From contig CACWLL010000002.1 in the NCBI GenBank assembly GCA_902761735.1, positions 124,001 to 188,000 on the forward strand: a stretch of 64,000 nucleotides of DNA. Reading direction: 5' to 3'. The notes beneath the pieces were generated by a model. It saw nothing but the letters and a program-made list of their open reading frames with translations, had not been told where the DNA came from and ran no database searches. The DNA is from an uncultured bacterium. Lineage in GTDB: Bacteria; Cyanobacteriota; Vampirovibrionia; Gastranaerophilales; Gastranaerophilaceae. How positions within the stretch are numbered: the stretch's first letter is position 1; each line of letters starts with the position of its first letter. Positions 37,417 through 48,231 of this stretch are shown here, piece after piece. The translations under genes were made by a program, and so were the position numbers.

Positions 37417-40400
37417 TTATTTCACCCATTTGAAACTTTTTACGTAATTAAATCCGTTAATATCACCATCAATTTCTGCTGCAAAAATTCTTGATATGCT
37501 AAAGTTTTCGTCTTTAGGTATTTTCTTTATTTTCGCTTCGATTTCAGGTGATTGTTCATTATTGTTCAAGAATGGTATGGTATTTAATAGGGTGTTGAGT
37601 GACAGATTCTTCAATTTGCCGAAAACTGAAGTTAAATTATTTGATAGTGTTCCATATACTTCCATTTTAGCATTAGAATTTTCAATATTATATGAGCCGC
37701 TCAGATATAAATTTAAATCATTTCCTTTAGAGAATATCTCAATATTTTTAGCTATACCGTTATTAAGCGTAAATTTACCTTTTATGCTTCTGAAGTTTCC
37801 TGTTTTCAATGGTGTAATAAGTTCAAGAATATTATTTATGGAAATTCGAGTAATACCGCTTGTTACAATGTTTGTAGCTTTAAGCAGATATTCTAATGAG
37901 CCCAGTTTAGGCATTCTGCCGTTAGATACCGTAAAATCTCCTTTGCCGTTAAGTGTGTTTATACAATTGAGATCACTTGAACCATTGCAATTGATATTGA
38001 GTTTCCCATTTATATTTCCGTATAGTTGTCCTTTCATATTGAAAAGATTGTCTGCTAAATTTTGTGCGTCGGCATTATGCATAAAGGCATTAAGTATAAG
38101 ATTTTGTTTGATTAAGTCGTACTGCATATTGCCATCAATTTTACCGCTTGCAACTTGAACGGAAAAGTCTTTAAGATTAGCGATTGCATTATTGTTTACA
38201 AACAAATGTGCAATCAGATTTTTGGCGGTAAGATTTTGAATTTTTAGTGTATTAGCCTTTATTGTGCCCTTTTTTATAATTATTTGTTTTGGATTAAATC
38301 CCTTTGTGCTATCATCTACTCCCACTTTTTGCCGATAAAGAGTAGTATCATAATCCTGTATTGCATCTGTAATGACATTCAAATCCAAATTGTCGAAATG
38401 AACATTTATATCGTTTATAATATATGGAGGTGTTAATTTGTTTTTTACTGCGGCATCCAGTAATATTTGATTATCTAATACGGAACTTTTGGCTTTGACA
38501 TAAATGTTGTCTTGTTTAAATTTGAAACTTACATCTTTTACGGAAGCATCTACAATAGGAACGTCTATACTTGTTAAATCTAGAGTCCCCAATATCTTAG
38601 GATTTCTTGTATCCCCATTTATGACTAAATCAGAATTAAATAATCCTTGTTTCATAAATGGTTTTTTAAATATAATGTTGAAGATTTTTGCATCCGTTGG
38701 AGTTTCTGTTTTTACTCTAAAATTATTAAAACTCATATTATTATTTGCTAAAAGTTTTATATTTCCGCTTGCTTTTAGTTGTGTATTAGAGTTTCGTTTT
38801 CCATTTTGAGATGCAATAACTTTATCATATTTAAAGTTGTTTAATCTTATCCAATCTTTTCCTGAAATACTGTCTATATTTACATTAACAGGGTTAATTA
38901 AATCTCCTATGGTTGCCCCCATATAATATATTGAAGAACTTTCATCAAGTTTTAAATCGGTTTTTGCATTAAGTCTGTTAAGCGGTCCGTTTAATTTTGA
39001 GGATAGTATTACATCCCCCTTTAGTTTTATAGGATATACAGAATTTGAATTAAAAAATTGATCGAAAAATTCTTGAGTTGGTTTTGCGTTAATATATAAA
39101 TTAAAATCAGGATTATCAGAAAATATATTTTTGATTTTTCCGTTAAAAAAGACTGGCATTTCACCAAAGTATGCCGTTAGTTTATTCAAATTAACAGAAT
39201 CTGTATCAAATAACAAGTTTCCGCTTTGAAATTTAATCTTTAATCGTTTAGGTTTATAAACAACAGAGCCATTAGTCGGTTGAATAAATACTCTTAAATT
39301 ATTATTGCGAATTTTTGATGCAATATCTATTTTTCCGTTAAAATCTTCAAAATCGTTCAATCGCGGATATTCAGGTATTTTCAAGTCATTAAATACTGAA
39401 ATATCAAAATTTTTCATTGAGCCAGAGCCGTTATAGACTTGTTTTTCAGTCATAATATTGTCTATATCAACTTGTAGGTTAAAAGGATTACCTTTTAATA
39501 TTCCTATAATTTGAGAGATATGAAAATGCCCGTCTCTGATATCAAAATCGCTATTGTTAACGAAAATAGGAGATTTTGAACCAAAATTACTATAGACCTT
39601 ACCTTTTGCTGTAATTTTGCTGTAATCAAATTTATCCAGGTTCATAGCACCTTTATAATGTCCGGAAAAAGATGTGCTAATAGAATTTATTCCAGGAATA
39701 TGAGGTACTTTTTTACCGTAAAATAAACGTGCAATATGCCACCAATCACCGGCATTAAATTTATTTGAGTATGCATTTGCAGTGCATATTTTGTTATTTA
39801 TAACTCCGTTTGTTGAAATTTGTGAGTTTACAAGTTTAGCATTTATATTAAAATTTCCGTCTTTTCTGTCAAAATTTACTGTACCGTTAATATTAGATGC
39901 GGGCACTTTTTGAGGGAAAAATGTCATAACATTATTAAACAATTCCACAGAACCTTTTGCAAACAAATCTTTATTAAATATCGGTTCTTTTCCCCTATCT
40001 ACGTGTCCGAAAATATTTAATATAATTTTTGTTTTTCCTGATGCGGTTGTTACCGGTTTTAACATATCTTGCAATTCTTTTAAAATAGGAGAAGTATTAA
40101 TAATTTTAAATAAATTTGAAGAGTCTTGTCCTTCGGCGATTACATCAACGGACATATTCCCTTGTAAATCGCATTCGCCGCTTATATCAACCGGTAAACC
40201 GTTTAGATATGATGATGTGGTTTTAAATGTAACATCTTCATCATTTAGTTTTACCCATCCCGTGATTTTTTTAACATCCATATTGTTAATTTTTATAAAA
40301 GATGCGGAGGCATTATTAAAATTTATTATGCCCCAAGAATGGGGTTCAATTTTTGAACCTGCAACTCTAAAATCTGCATTACCTAAGCCTGAATCGATGT

Positions 40401-41868
40401 TCATCATTGGAACAGGGCCGAGTTCAAATTTAAAAATTTCTTTTAAAGGGATAAGAACTTTTTTTGCTTTTACAAGTTCAATATTCTTTGTTGTTTTTAT
40501 TTTTATATCGGAAACTCTCTCTCTAAAGAGTTTGAAACTTCCTGTTACGTCGACCCATTCATTTTTGTTTGTCATAACGTGAACATCAATATTCATGGTG
40601 TGTTTATTGAAATTTAATTTTACAATACCCTTTTGAGGTGCATCTTTGATTGGTTCGTTCAGGTATACATCTTTTAAAAGAATATTTCCGTATAAATTCG
40701 GGTAATTTGCTACCCCTTTAATTTCCATATTACCGGTACCGTGACCATATATCATATGTTCTTTAAGTTTATAAAAATTAAAATCCGGGTTAAGGTTTTC
40801 TTCTCCTGGAAACAGCGGTAATAACGTTTCTCCGCTAGCTTTATTTACCGTAGCTTTCAAATCTAAATTAGGAAATTTTTCTTTTGTTTTGTGTATCCAG
40901 CCGGTAACTGTAGCCTCAAGGTCTTTAGAAAGTATTTTAAGGGAATTAATTTTTATTCCGTCATTTATAACGTTTATATCGGTATCGATACTTAATAAAT
41001 AGTCTGAATAAATAGAGGATGCTCTATCCTTTTGCATTATTCCGAGTTTATCAATTTCTAAAATCGATTTAATGTTTTTATGTCCTGAAGATTTTGAGGT
41101 GTTTGAATGATAATTTACAATACCTCTTAATTCTTTAATTTTTCCGTTTGTTAAGGTATTTGCGTATGATGAAAAATCTGCAAGATTAAGATTTTCTATT
41201 TTTGCATTAATATTGATTTTGTCTTCGGTGATTTTATTAAGCGGCAAAGATAATTCTATATCAGTATCAATAATTGAAATTTTGTTTTCACAATGTAATT
41301 TTGTATTAGTAGAAAAACTGATAAGTTTATCTTTTTTATATTTTCTGAGAGATAAAAAATCTCCGTAAAATTCTAATTTCTTATCATTTTTTTTGTCGTC
41401 CAGCGTAATATCATATTTACCTATGTTAGAAGATAATCTTTGCAAAATAAAAAGATTATTATTTTGTAACTTAATAGGATATTGTCCTATGTAAAATAGG
41501 GAATCTTTTCCGTAAATTAATTTTGCCTGAAGTTCGGACATTCCTGATTTTCGTATGACGATTCTTTTTCTTAAAATAGGAAGTAATTGTATTTTCATAT
41601 AAGGTGTAACGGCTCGAAATACAGGTGTTCCGTCTTCATTTTTGATATTTATTTCATCTGCTTTAAATATTAAAGATGGGATAAACCCTGCTTGTATTTT
41701 TGGGTTTATAAAATCTATATGCCAGCCCGTTTGTTGTTGAATTGTTTGTTCAACAAAACTTTCAAATTTTGGATTATTAGCAATTATGGGTGTCGCAATA
41801 AGATAGCCGCCATATAAAATGGCGGTACAACCTAATGCTATACCTATTATGAACTTTTTAATTATCAT
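37417..41868 (-). CDS. Giant AsmA-like/YhdP-TamB-type envelope protein
   Basis: 1483 residues. It has an N-terminal membrane anchor (about 5-28), then an AsmA-type start (NPKFESFVEQTIQQQTGWHI). A very long series of beta-strands with alternating polar and hydrophobic residues follows, and the C-terminal AsmA-like block is FTVSNGRMPKLGSLEYLLKATN. Proteins of this class form periplasm-spanning grooves that move phospholipids between the inner and outer membrane, so it supports a diderm envelope. A TATAAT on the minus strand (41887-41882) lies 13 nt before the ATG, giving a very short leader that could still carry the AAGAGA. Exact subfamily is not certain. Confidence 0.85.
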   Translation of the reverse strand: MIIKKFIIGIALGCTAILYGGYLIATPIIANNPKFESFVEQTIQQQTGWHIDFINPKIQAGFIPSLIFKADEINIKNEDGTPVFRAVTPYMKIQLLPILRKRIVIRKSGMSELQAKLIYGKDSLFYIGQYPIKLQNNNLFILQRLSSNIGKYDITLDDKKNDKKLEFYGDFLSLRKYKKDKLISFSTNTKLHCENKISIIDTDIELSLPLNKITEDKININAKIENLNLADFSSYANTLTNGKIKELRGIVNYHSNTSKSSGHKNIKSILEIDKLGIMQKDRASSIYSDYLLSIDTDINVINDGIKINSLKILSKDLEATVTGWIHKTKEKFPNLDLKATVNKASGETLLPLFPGEENLNPDFNFYKLKEHMIYGHGTGNMEIKGVANYPNLYGNILLKDVYLNEPIKDAPQKGIVKLNFNKHTMNIDVHVMTNKNEWVDVTGSFKLFRERVSDIKIKTTKNIELVKAKKVLIPLKEIFKFELGPVPMMNIDSGLGNADFRVAGSKIEPHSWGIINFNNASASFIKINNMDVKKITGWVKLNDEDVTFKTTSSYLNGLPVDISGECDLQGNMSVDVIAEGQDSSNLFKIINTSPILKELQDMLKPVTTASGKTKIILNIFGHVDRGKEPIFNKDLFAKGSVELFNNVMTFFPQKVPASNINGTVNFDRKDGNFNINAKLVNSQISTNGVINNKICTANAYSNKFNAGDWWHIARLFYGKKVPHIPGINSISTSFSGHYKGAMNLDKFDYSKITAKGKVYSNFGSKSPIFVNNSDFDIRDGHFHISQIIGILKGNPFNLQVDIDNIMTEKQVYNGSGSMKNFDISVFNDLKIPEYPRLNDFEDFNGKIDIASKIRNNNLRVFIQPTNGSVVYKPKRLKIKFQSGNLLFDTDSVNLNKLTAYFGEMPVFFNGKIKNIFSDNPDFNLYINAKPTQEFFDQFFNSNSVYPIKLKGDVILSSKLNGPLNRLNAKTDLKLDESSSIYYMGATIGDLINPVNVNIDSISGKDWIRLNNFKYDKVIASQNGKRNSNTQLKASGNIKLLANNNMSFNNFRVKTETPTDAKIFNIIFKKPFMKQGLFNSDLVINGDTRNPKILGTLDLTSIDVPIVDASVKDVSFKFKQDNIYVKAKSSVLDNQILLDAAVKNKLTPPYIINDINVHFDNLDLNVITDAIQDYDTTLYRQKVGVDDSTKGFNPKQIIIKKGTIKANTLKIQNLTAKNLIAHLFVNNNAIANLKDFSVQVASGKIDGNMQYDLIKQNLILNAFMHNADAQNLADNLFNMKGQLYGNINGKLNINCNGSSDLNCINTLNGKGDFTVSNGRMPKLGSLEYLLKATNIVTSGITRISINNILELITPLKTGNFRSIKGKFTLNNGIAKNIEIFSKGNDLNLYLSGSYNIENSNAKMEVYGTLSNNLTSVFGKLKNLSLNTLLNTIPFLNNNEQSPEIEAKIKKIPKDENFSISRIFAAEIDGDINGFNYVKSFKWVK

Positions 41869-41990
41869 ATCTCTTTATTTCATTATATTACACATATATT
41901 ATATTTACTAATATGTTAAGATTAAAACTTATACTTTTGGGTAATTTAAGTTTTTATTCGGCAGTAAATAATGTGGGGGGAGATGAAACT

Positions 41991-42176
41991 ATGAATTTAT
42001 TAAATTATACAAAGACCCTCTATAATCGTATAAATATGTATGATAAATTTTTGAAAGCAACGAATTTTGAATGCTGTGGCGGTAATCCTTTTAATAACAA
42101 GAAATTTGTAAATTTAACGGTCATTTGGGCTGAAGACATGGTAAATAATAAAGCTGATAAGAATTATTATTCATAA
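41991..42176 (+). CDS. Small 61-residue protein, unrecognised
   Basis: The start at 41991 is chosen for the strong GGGGGGAG ribosome-binding site 9 nt upstream. The longer frame from 41913 has none. The sequence is polar, with a CCGG turn (ATNFECCGGNPFNNKKF) and no membrane segment. It stands alone between the AsmA-like gene (divergent) and the efflux operon. No function is proposed. Confidence 0.55.
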   Translation: MNLLNYTKTLYNRINMYDKFLKATNFECCGGNPFNNKKFVNLTVIWAEDMVNNKADKNYYS

Positions 42177-42336
42177 TGTATAATACAAAATACATTAATC
42201 AAATTTAGCGAAATTTTCTCTCTTTGTTCCATTTATCCGTGTAACAATAAAAAGAAAGAAAATAAGACACTATAAAAATTTTGTATATTCATATATTGTT
42301 ATCGTATTATATACAGAATAATCTATAAGACTTTTC

Positions 42337-42366
42337 TTGACATTCATAAATACTATATAATATAAT
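42337..42366 (+). promoter_or_regulatory. RND efflux operon promoter
   Basis: TTGACA (42337-42342), an 18-nt spacer, and TATAAT (42361-42366), the most consensus-like promoter in the window. A ~50-nt leader ends in CAGGAGAAG. No adjacent TetR/MarR-type repressor gene is present. Confidence 0.8.
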
Positions 42367-42423
42367 TGGCATATATAAATTTATTAGGGATACCCTTAAA
42401 AATCCCCCTCAGGAGAAGAGTAA

Positions 42424-43563
42424 ATGAAAAAAAATATAATTATTGTAATACTTCTGATACTTGCGGCAATCGGTGTCAGGGTTGGTATTTCTATGTACAA
42501 TGGTATAAAAAGTGCAAATGAAAGAAAGAAAATTAATGCTCCCGAAGTTATTGTCGATACAATAAAGGAAGATGATATTATTCGAGTATATGAGGCACCC
42601 GGACGTGTGACTGCAAAATACAGAGTAGATGTGCTTGCTCGTATCAGCGGATATTTACAAAAAAGTTATTTTAAAGAAGGCGATTACGTAAAAGCAGGAC
42701 AAACGTTGTTTTTGATAGAACCTACGGAGTATTCAAATGCGGCAAATGTTGCAAGTGCAGACGTAAAAAATTTAAAAGCACAGCTTGTATATGCGGAAAA
42801 ACAATTAGCAAGAGCTGAAGAACTTGTAAAAAATGATTATATTGCAAAAGCTCAATATGATAATATCCTTGCACAACGTGATTCTTTAAGAGCACAACTG
42901 GCATCAGCTCAAGCAAGATATAGTGATACTAACAGGAATTTAAGTTATACAAGAGTTAAAGCTCCCGTTGACGGTCAAGTTGGTATAATTGATGTAACGT
43001 TAGGGAACTTTGTAAGTCCGTCTGCAGGTCCTTTGACTACCTTAAACAGTACAAATCCGATGTATGTTACGTTTCCTTTAGAATCATCTGATTATAATGC
43101 TTTAGCTGCTTCTGACGGGGCTGATAATAAGGCAAGAAAGGTTGAATTATATTTTTCGGGTAACGAAAAATATGCATTCGACGGAGTGCAGGATTTTACC
43201 GATAACAAAATTGACCAGTCAACGGGTACGGTTACACTCCGTGCTACTTTTGAAAACCCTAATAATCAGTTATTACATGGAGAATTTGTAAATATAAAAT
43301 TGTATGCGAATAAACCCGTAAAAACTCCGGTTGTTCCTCTTGTTGCTGTTCAGGAAAATCAGGCGGGCAAATATGTTTATAAAATCGATGAAAAGAATTT
43401 ACCTCAACTTGTATACATAAAAGTAGCAGGTCAGCATGGCGATAACTGGATTATAAAAGAAGGTTTGAAAGCCGGTGATAAAGTTATTATTGTTGGTATT
43501 CAAAAGGTTGTTCCAAATCAGCCGGTCAATATCAAGATGAATAATAATGAAGCTAAAAAATAA
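42424..43563 (+). CDS. RND efflux periplasmic adaptor (membrane fusion protein)
   Basis: The AcrA/MexA-type adaptor linking pump and outer-membrane channel. The 379 residues have an N-terminal membrane anchor (no lipobox Cys). They then show the lipoyl half-motifs (LARISGYLQKSYFKEGDYVKAG and RVKAPVDGQVG), a coiled-coil hairpin between them (about 105-165), and beta-barrel and membrane-proximal domains ending VVPNQPVNIK. First gene of a three-gene operon with its own strong promoter. Confidence 0.94.
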   Translation: MKKNIIIVILLILAAIGVRVGISMYNGIKSANERKKINAPEVIVDTIKEDDIIRVYEAPGRVTAKYRVDVLARISGYLQKSYFKEGDYVKAGQTLFLIEPTEYSNAANVASADVKNLKAQLVYAEKQLARAEELVKNDYIAKAQYDNILAQRDSLRAQLASAQARYSDTNRNLSYTRVKAPVDGQVGIIDVTLGNFVSPSAGPLTTLNSTNPMYVTFPLESSDYNALAASDGADNKARKVELYFSGNEKYAFDGVQDFTDNKIDQSTGTVTLRATFENPNNQLLHGEFVNIKLYANKPVKTPVVPLVAVQENQAGKYVYKIDEKNLPQLVYIKVAGQHGDNWIIKEGLKAGDKVIIVGIQKVVPNQPVNIKMNNNEAKK

Positions 43564-43599
43564 ATACTTATTTAAAATTATAATTAAGGGAAATAAATA

Positions 43600-46500
43600 A
43601 TGAACGAACAAAATCAAGGAAATTTATTTATACGTCGACCTAAAATGGCGATTGTAATCTCTTTGGTTATTATGCTTGCAGGTGTGTTATTAATGACTCA
43701 GCTTCCGTTGGAAGAATATCCGTCAATAACTCCGCCTCAGGTTGTTGTTACTGCAACATACGCCGGTGCAAGTTCAGATGTTATCGAATCTACCGTTGCG
43801 GCTCCTATCGAGGCGCAGCTCAACGGAACTGATAACATGATTTATATGTCATCTACATCCAGAAACGGTCAGTATCAGCTGACAATGTATTTTAGAATAG
43901 GAACAGATCCTGATATGGCTGTTGTAAACGTTCAAAATTCCTTGCAGTTAGTTACTCCTCGTTTGCCTGAGGATGTAAGAAGATATGGTCTGTCGGTTAA
44001 AAAATCTACCGGTGGCCCGGGCATTATGATGATTTCCGTCAATTCTCCGTCAGGCACGTACGATTCATTATATATTGCAAATTATGCGTCAATTTTTGTA
44101 AAAGATGAACTTTCACGTATTCATGGTGTTGGTACGGCGGCTGTATTCGGTTCATCTGATTATTCCATGAGGATATGGTTGGATGCCAATAAAATGGCGA
44201 ATCTTGGAATTTCAGTGAGTGAAGTTAATGCTGCCATACAAGCTCAAAACCTTCAGGCTCCTGCCGGAGATTTAGGTGTTGAACCTATGGTTAATCCTCA
44301 AGTTATAAAGCTTACTTTAAGGACAAAAGGCAGATTGACTACTCCTGAAGAATTTGAAGATATTATTATTCGTTCAAAACCCGACGGTTCTCAAATTAAA
44401 TTGAAAGATATTGCAAGGGTAGAACTTGGTGCGGAGAGTTATTCATATTTTTCCCGTATAGGCGGTAAAAATTCTGCAATTATTTCAATTTCACAAATCC
44501 CTGAGGCAAATGCTATTGAGCTTTCCAATAAATTAAGAAAGAGAATGGAAGAGTTGAGTAAGCACTTCCCGCAAGGTATTGAATATAAGATACAACACGA
44601 TGAAACGACATATGTCAGAGAATCCATCAGAGAGGTTATTAGTGCAATAGCACTTGCAATATTACTTGTAGGTATTGTTTGTTATCTGTTTTTGGGGACA
44701 GCTCGTGCAGCATTTATTCCTATTTGTGCAATTCCGGTTTCTTTAATCGGTGTATTTATATTTATGAATTTATTTGGTTTTTCGATTAACCTGTTAATAC
44801 TTTTTGGATTGGTGTTAGCCGTAGGTTTGGTAGTTGATGATGCTATTGTAGTTTTGGAAAATACCCAGCGTCATATTCAAGAGGGAAAATCTCAGAAAGA
44901 AGCTACAGAAATTACCATGAAAGAAGTATTTAGTGCGGTTTTAGCAACTTCATTAGTTTTGATGGCGGTATTTGTTCCGGTATCATTTATGGATGGTATT
45001 ACGGGACAAATGTTCAGACAATTTGCTCTGTGTATTGCTTCTGCTATCGGTTTATCTACGGTTGTTGCACTTACTCTTTCTCCGGCTTTGTGTACTATGA
45101 TATTGAAATCCGGTAGTGAAAAAGCTGATTTTGATTTTATTCAGAAATTTGATGATTGGTTCAACAATCTTCGTGATAAATATTTAGAGGGTGCAAAAGT
45201 TTTTATTAACTCCTCAAAATTGACGCTTGCTGTATTTGGTTTAATTTTATTATTTATTATCTGTATGTTTAAAATAATCCCGACAGGATTTTTACCAAAT
45301 GAAGATAGAGGGGTAATTTTTACCAGAATACAGTTGCCGGATGGTTCATCCGCATCAAGAACAGATAAAATTGCAAGAGAAGTTGAGGGTAAATTACTTG
45401 AAATCCCCGGTGTAAAAAACACTATTACTCTTGTAGGTTTTGAGGGTGAAAATACATCTTTTATTGTTTCGGAATTAGATGATTGGTCTAAGCGTAAGAA
45501 AAAAGATTTAAAGATGGAAAGTATTTTGGAAAAAATACAAAAGGGTTTTGCCGGTTATCCTGCTGCTACAATTACATCATTTGTGCCTCCTGCAATCAGC
45601 GGTTTAGGTATGGTCGGCGGTTTTGAATATCAATTACTTGATAAAGGGGACAGAACTCCTCAACAACTTTATGATGAAGCGGTAAAACTTGTTACGGAAG
45701 CGTATAAAGAGGATAAAGAAACAAATGCTATATTTACTGTCTTGAACTTTACATATACAGCAACATTGCCGCAACTTTTGATAGAGGTTGATGCATCTAA
45801 GGCTATGGCGCAAAATGTTTCGTTAACCGAAGCATATAATGCACTTGCATCATATTTCGGACGTTATTATATAAACGATTTTAACAAATTGGGGCGTGTA
45901 TTCCGTGTATTTATGCAAGCTGATTCTGAATTTAGAGAAAATCCGTCTGATTTGGAAAAGATTTTTATAAAAAATAATAACGGTAAAATGGTTCCGTTGT
46001 CAGCGGTTGTAAAAATTAAAGAGATTGTCGGGCCATATAGCCGAACAAGATTTAACATGTACCCTGCCGTAACAATTAACGGTATGGTCAGATCCGGTGT
46101 AAGTTCCGGTGAATCAATGGCAAAAATGGCAAAAATTTCGGATAAGGTTCTTCCTGAAGATATGGGTTATGAGTGGTCAGGAGCGTCTTTACAAGAAAGT
46201 GAATCAAGCGGACAAATTGGACCGATAATTGCAATGTCATTGATATTTGTATATTTGTTCCTTGTTGCGTTGTATGAAAGTTGGATGCTTCCTATGGCGG
46301 TAATGCTTGTATCCCCTATTGCGTTGGTAGGTGCATTGTTCTTCCAGTATCTTGCAGGATTTTCTTTAGATTTGTATTCTCAAATAGGACTTGTAATGTT
46401 GATTGGTTTGAGTACAAAGCAGGCAATTTTGATTATTGAGTTTGCAAAAGATGCACACAAAGAGGGTATGCCTATAAGAGAATCTGCGGTTCAGGCTGCA

Positions 46501-46749
46501 AAATTAAGGTTTAGAGCGGTAATGATGACGAATATTGCTTTTATATTGGGATTACTGCCTCTTATATTTGCATCAGGTGCGGGTGCTGCCAGCCGTAATT
46601 CGGTCGGTATGACGGTTATGGGTGGTATGTTGGCGGTTGCTTTTGTTGGTACTTTCCTCGTTCCTGCGTTTTTTGTTATGATTGAGGAAATGAAAATTTA
46701 TACTGCGCATAAGTTCGGAAAGAAAAAGGACAAAAATAAAAATGTATAA
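43600..46749 (+). CDS. RND multidrug efflux transporter, HAE1 type (AcrB-like)
   Basis: A proton-driven inner-membrane pump of 1049 residues with 12 spans and two large periplasmic loops. The proton-relay Asp pair lies in GLVVDDAIVVLEN, and the matching Lys in GLSTKQAILIIEFAKD. The start RRPKMAIVISLVIMLAG and the AYAGASSDVIESTVAAPIE-type porter segment are typical. Full-length and intact. The substrate is not predictable. The end overlaps the TolC gene by 8 nt. Confidence 0.96.
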   Translation: MNEQNQGNLFIRRPKMAIVISLVIMLAGVLLMTQLPLEEYPSITPPQVVVTATYAGASSDVIESTVAAPIEAQLNGTDNMIYMSSTSRNGQYQLTMYFRIGTDPDMAVVNVQNSLQLVTPRLPEDVRRYGLSVKKSTGGPGIMMISVNSPSGTYDSLYIANYASIFVKDELSRIHGVGTAAVFGSSDYSMRIWLDANKMANLGISVSEVNAAIQAQNLQAPAGDLGVEPMVNPQVIKLTLRTKGRLTTPEEFEDIIIRSKPDGSQIKLKDIARVELGAESYSYFSRIGGKNSAIISISQIPEANAIELSNKLRKRMEELSKHFPQGIEYKIQHDETTYVRESIREVISAIALAILLVGIVCYLFLGTARAAFIPICAIPVSLIGVFIFMNLFGFSINLLILFGLVLAVGLVVDDAIVVLENTQRHIQEGKSQKEATEITMKEVFSAVLATSLVLMAVFVPVSFMDGITGQMFRQFALCIASAIGLSTVVALTLSPALCTMILKSGSEKADFDFIQKFDDWFNNLRDKYLEGAKVFINSSKLTLAVFGLILLFIICMFKIIPTGFLPNEDRGVIFTRIQLPDGSSASRTDKIAREVEGKLLEIPGVKNTITLVGFEGENTSFIVSELDDWSKRKKKDLKMESILEKIQKGFAGYPAATITSFVPPAISGLGMVGGFEYQLLDKGDRTPQQLYDEAVKLVTEAYKEDKETNAIFTVLNFTYTATLPQLLIEVDASKAMAQNVSLTEAYNALASYFGRYYINDFNKLGRVFRVFMQADSEFRENPSDLEKIFIKNNNGKMVPLSAVVKIKEIVGPYSRTRFNMYPAVTINGMVRSGVSSGESMAKMAKISDKVLPEDMGYEWSGASLQESESSGQIGPIIAMSLIFVYLFLVALYESWMLPMAVMLVSPIALVGALFFQYLAGFSLDLYSQIGLVMLIGLSTKQAILIIEFAKDAHKEGMPIRESAVQAAKLRFRAVMMTNIAFILGLLPLIFASGAGAASRNSVGMTVMGGMLAVAFVGTFLVPAFFVMIEEMKIYTAHKFGKKKDKNKNV

Positions 46750-48178
46750 GAATATAATAGTTTTAAGTTTAATAATCGGACTGATGAACATACCGGCTTT
46801 TGCAAAGACTAAAGATGGTATAGGAAATAATATAAACGACAAAGAATATCCGTCAGCAGAGAAAGTTTTGCCTGTTGAGGTTAAGGCTGAGGATGCACCT
46901 ATTACAATTTCAGGTTCTGTGGTTAAAACTGTTGATATGAATTTAGACAGATGTATTGAGATTGCTCTCGGAAATAATCCTCAAATAAATGCGGCATTTC
47001 ATGATGTATTGGCATCAGATTCTCGTATAAAGCAGGTTTGGTCAAATTATTTTCCGCAGCTTAATTGGCAAACAGGATATACCAGAATAAGACAATTACA
47101 ATTGTCTGATGTATTTAATACAAATTTAACTTATAATTATTATCTTTTAGGTCAAATTACTTTGCAGCAAATGCTTTATGATTTCGGGGTTACTCAAAAT
47201 CAGGCAACAATCAAAAGACTGGATTATGAAGCTTATAAAGCGAGTCTGGCAGGCGTAATTAATGATGTCATTTATCAAACAAAAGATGCATATTACAATC
47301 TTCTTCTTGCGCAAGAAAATAAAAGAGTTGCAGAGGATAATGTTCAAAAATATGAACTTTTCTATAACCAAGCAAAAGCTTTTTATCAAATCGGTATGAA
47401 TCCGAAAGTTGATGTTACAATTGCACAGTCAAATTTATCCAATGCAAAAATGAAACTTATTCAGGCTGATAATTCAATAAATATAGCTATTGCGAATTTA
47501 AACAATATAATGGGAGTTCCTTTTATAGAAAAGTATGATGTTCAAGAAAGATTAAATTATGTTCCGGTAAATATTACGTTAAATCAGGCAGTTGATATTG
47601 CAAGGGATTCAAGACCTGAATTGAAACTTGCAGAAATAAAAGTTAAAAGTGCAAAACAAGCGGTAAAGCTTGTTAAAAAATCTTATTTTCCGACGTTGTC
47701 TGTTGAGGGACAGTATATGCGAGGCGGGGCTCATTGGAACAGTAATTACGGTTATAATGTAGGCGGTTATTTGACTTTTCCGACAGTAAACGGAATGCTT
47801 ATCAGAAATGAGATTAAAGAGGCAAAATACTTGTATGACAAGGAACTTGCAAATGCTGTTAAGACTCAAAATGCAATATATCTTGAAATTCAAACTGCGT
47901 ACCTTACCTTAAACGAGAAGAAATCACAAATTCCTGTTGCTATATTACAGGTAAAACAAGCAAAAGAGAATTATGAGCTTTCATACGGCAGATATCGTGT
48001 CGGAGAAGCGAGTCCTGTTGAATTAAGAGATGCTCAGGTAACATATCAGGAAGCGCAATTGGATTATTATAATACGTTATACGGATATAATTCCGCAAAA
48101 GCTGCATTAGAAAAAGCAATCGGTAAAAATCTTGTTTCCGGAGAAAAACCAATCGATTTGGATTTGAAGAAGAAATAA
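46742..48178 (+). CDS. TolC-family outer-membrane channel
   Basis: 478 residues with a signal peptide (cleavage near AFA-K). Two repeated halves of long helices with beta-strands follow (LDRCIEIALGNNPQINAA, QAVDIARDSRPELKLAE), and the end is YYNTLYGYNSAKAALEKAIG, all typical of outer-membrane efflux proteins. It completes the adaptor-pump-channel operon and shows that the cell has an outer membrane. The 8-nt overlap suggests coupled translation with the pump. Confidence 0.95.
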   Translation: MYKNIIVLSLIIGLMNIPAFAKTKDGIGNNINDKEYPSAEKVLPVEVKAEDAPITISGSVVKTVDMNLDRCIEIALGNNPQINAAFHDVLASDSRIKQVWSNYFPQLNWQTGYTRIRQLQLSDVFNTNLTYNYYLLGQITLQQMLYDFGVTQNQATIKRLDYEAYKASLAGVINDVIYQTKDAYYNLLLAQENKRVAEDNVQKYELFYNQAKAFYQIGMNPKVDVTIAQSNLSNAKMKLIQADNSINIAIANLNNIMGVPFIEKYDVQERLNYVPVNITLNQAVDIARDSRPELKLAEIKVKSAKQAVKLVKKSYFPTLSVEGQYMRGGAHWNSNYGYNVGGYLTFPTVNGMLIRNEIKEAKYLYDKELANAVKTQNAIYLEIQTAYLTLNEKKSQIPVAILQVKQAKENYELSYGRYRVGEASPVELRDAQVTYQEAQLDYYNTLYGYNSAKAALEKAIGKNLVSGEKPIDLDLKKK

Positions 48179-48231
48179 AATATCTCTATCGGGGGCAGAT
48201 GTGTTCGTATTTTGTCTTTGCGCGGAGTTAT

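Noticed and set aside
37496-38158. 220-residue plus-strand frame inside the AsmA-like gene
   Set aside because: Antisense shadow: hydrophobic Leu/Phe/Ser-rich translation without a ribosome-binding site or family signature, within an intact 4.4-kb gene.
41913-41990. N-terminal extension of the small gene at 41991
   Set aside because: There is no ribosome-binding site at 41913, whereas a very strong GGGGGGAG precedes 41991.
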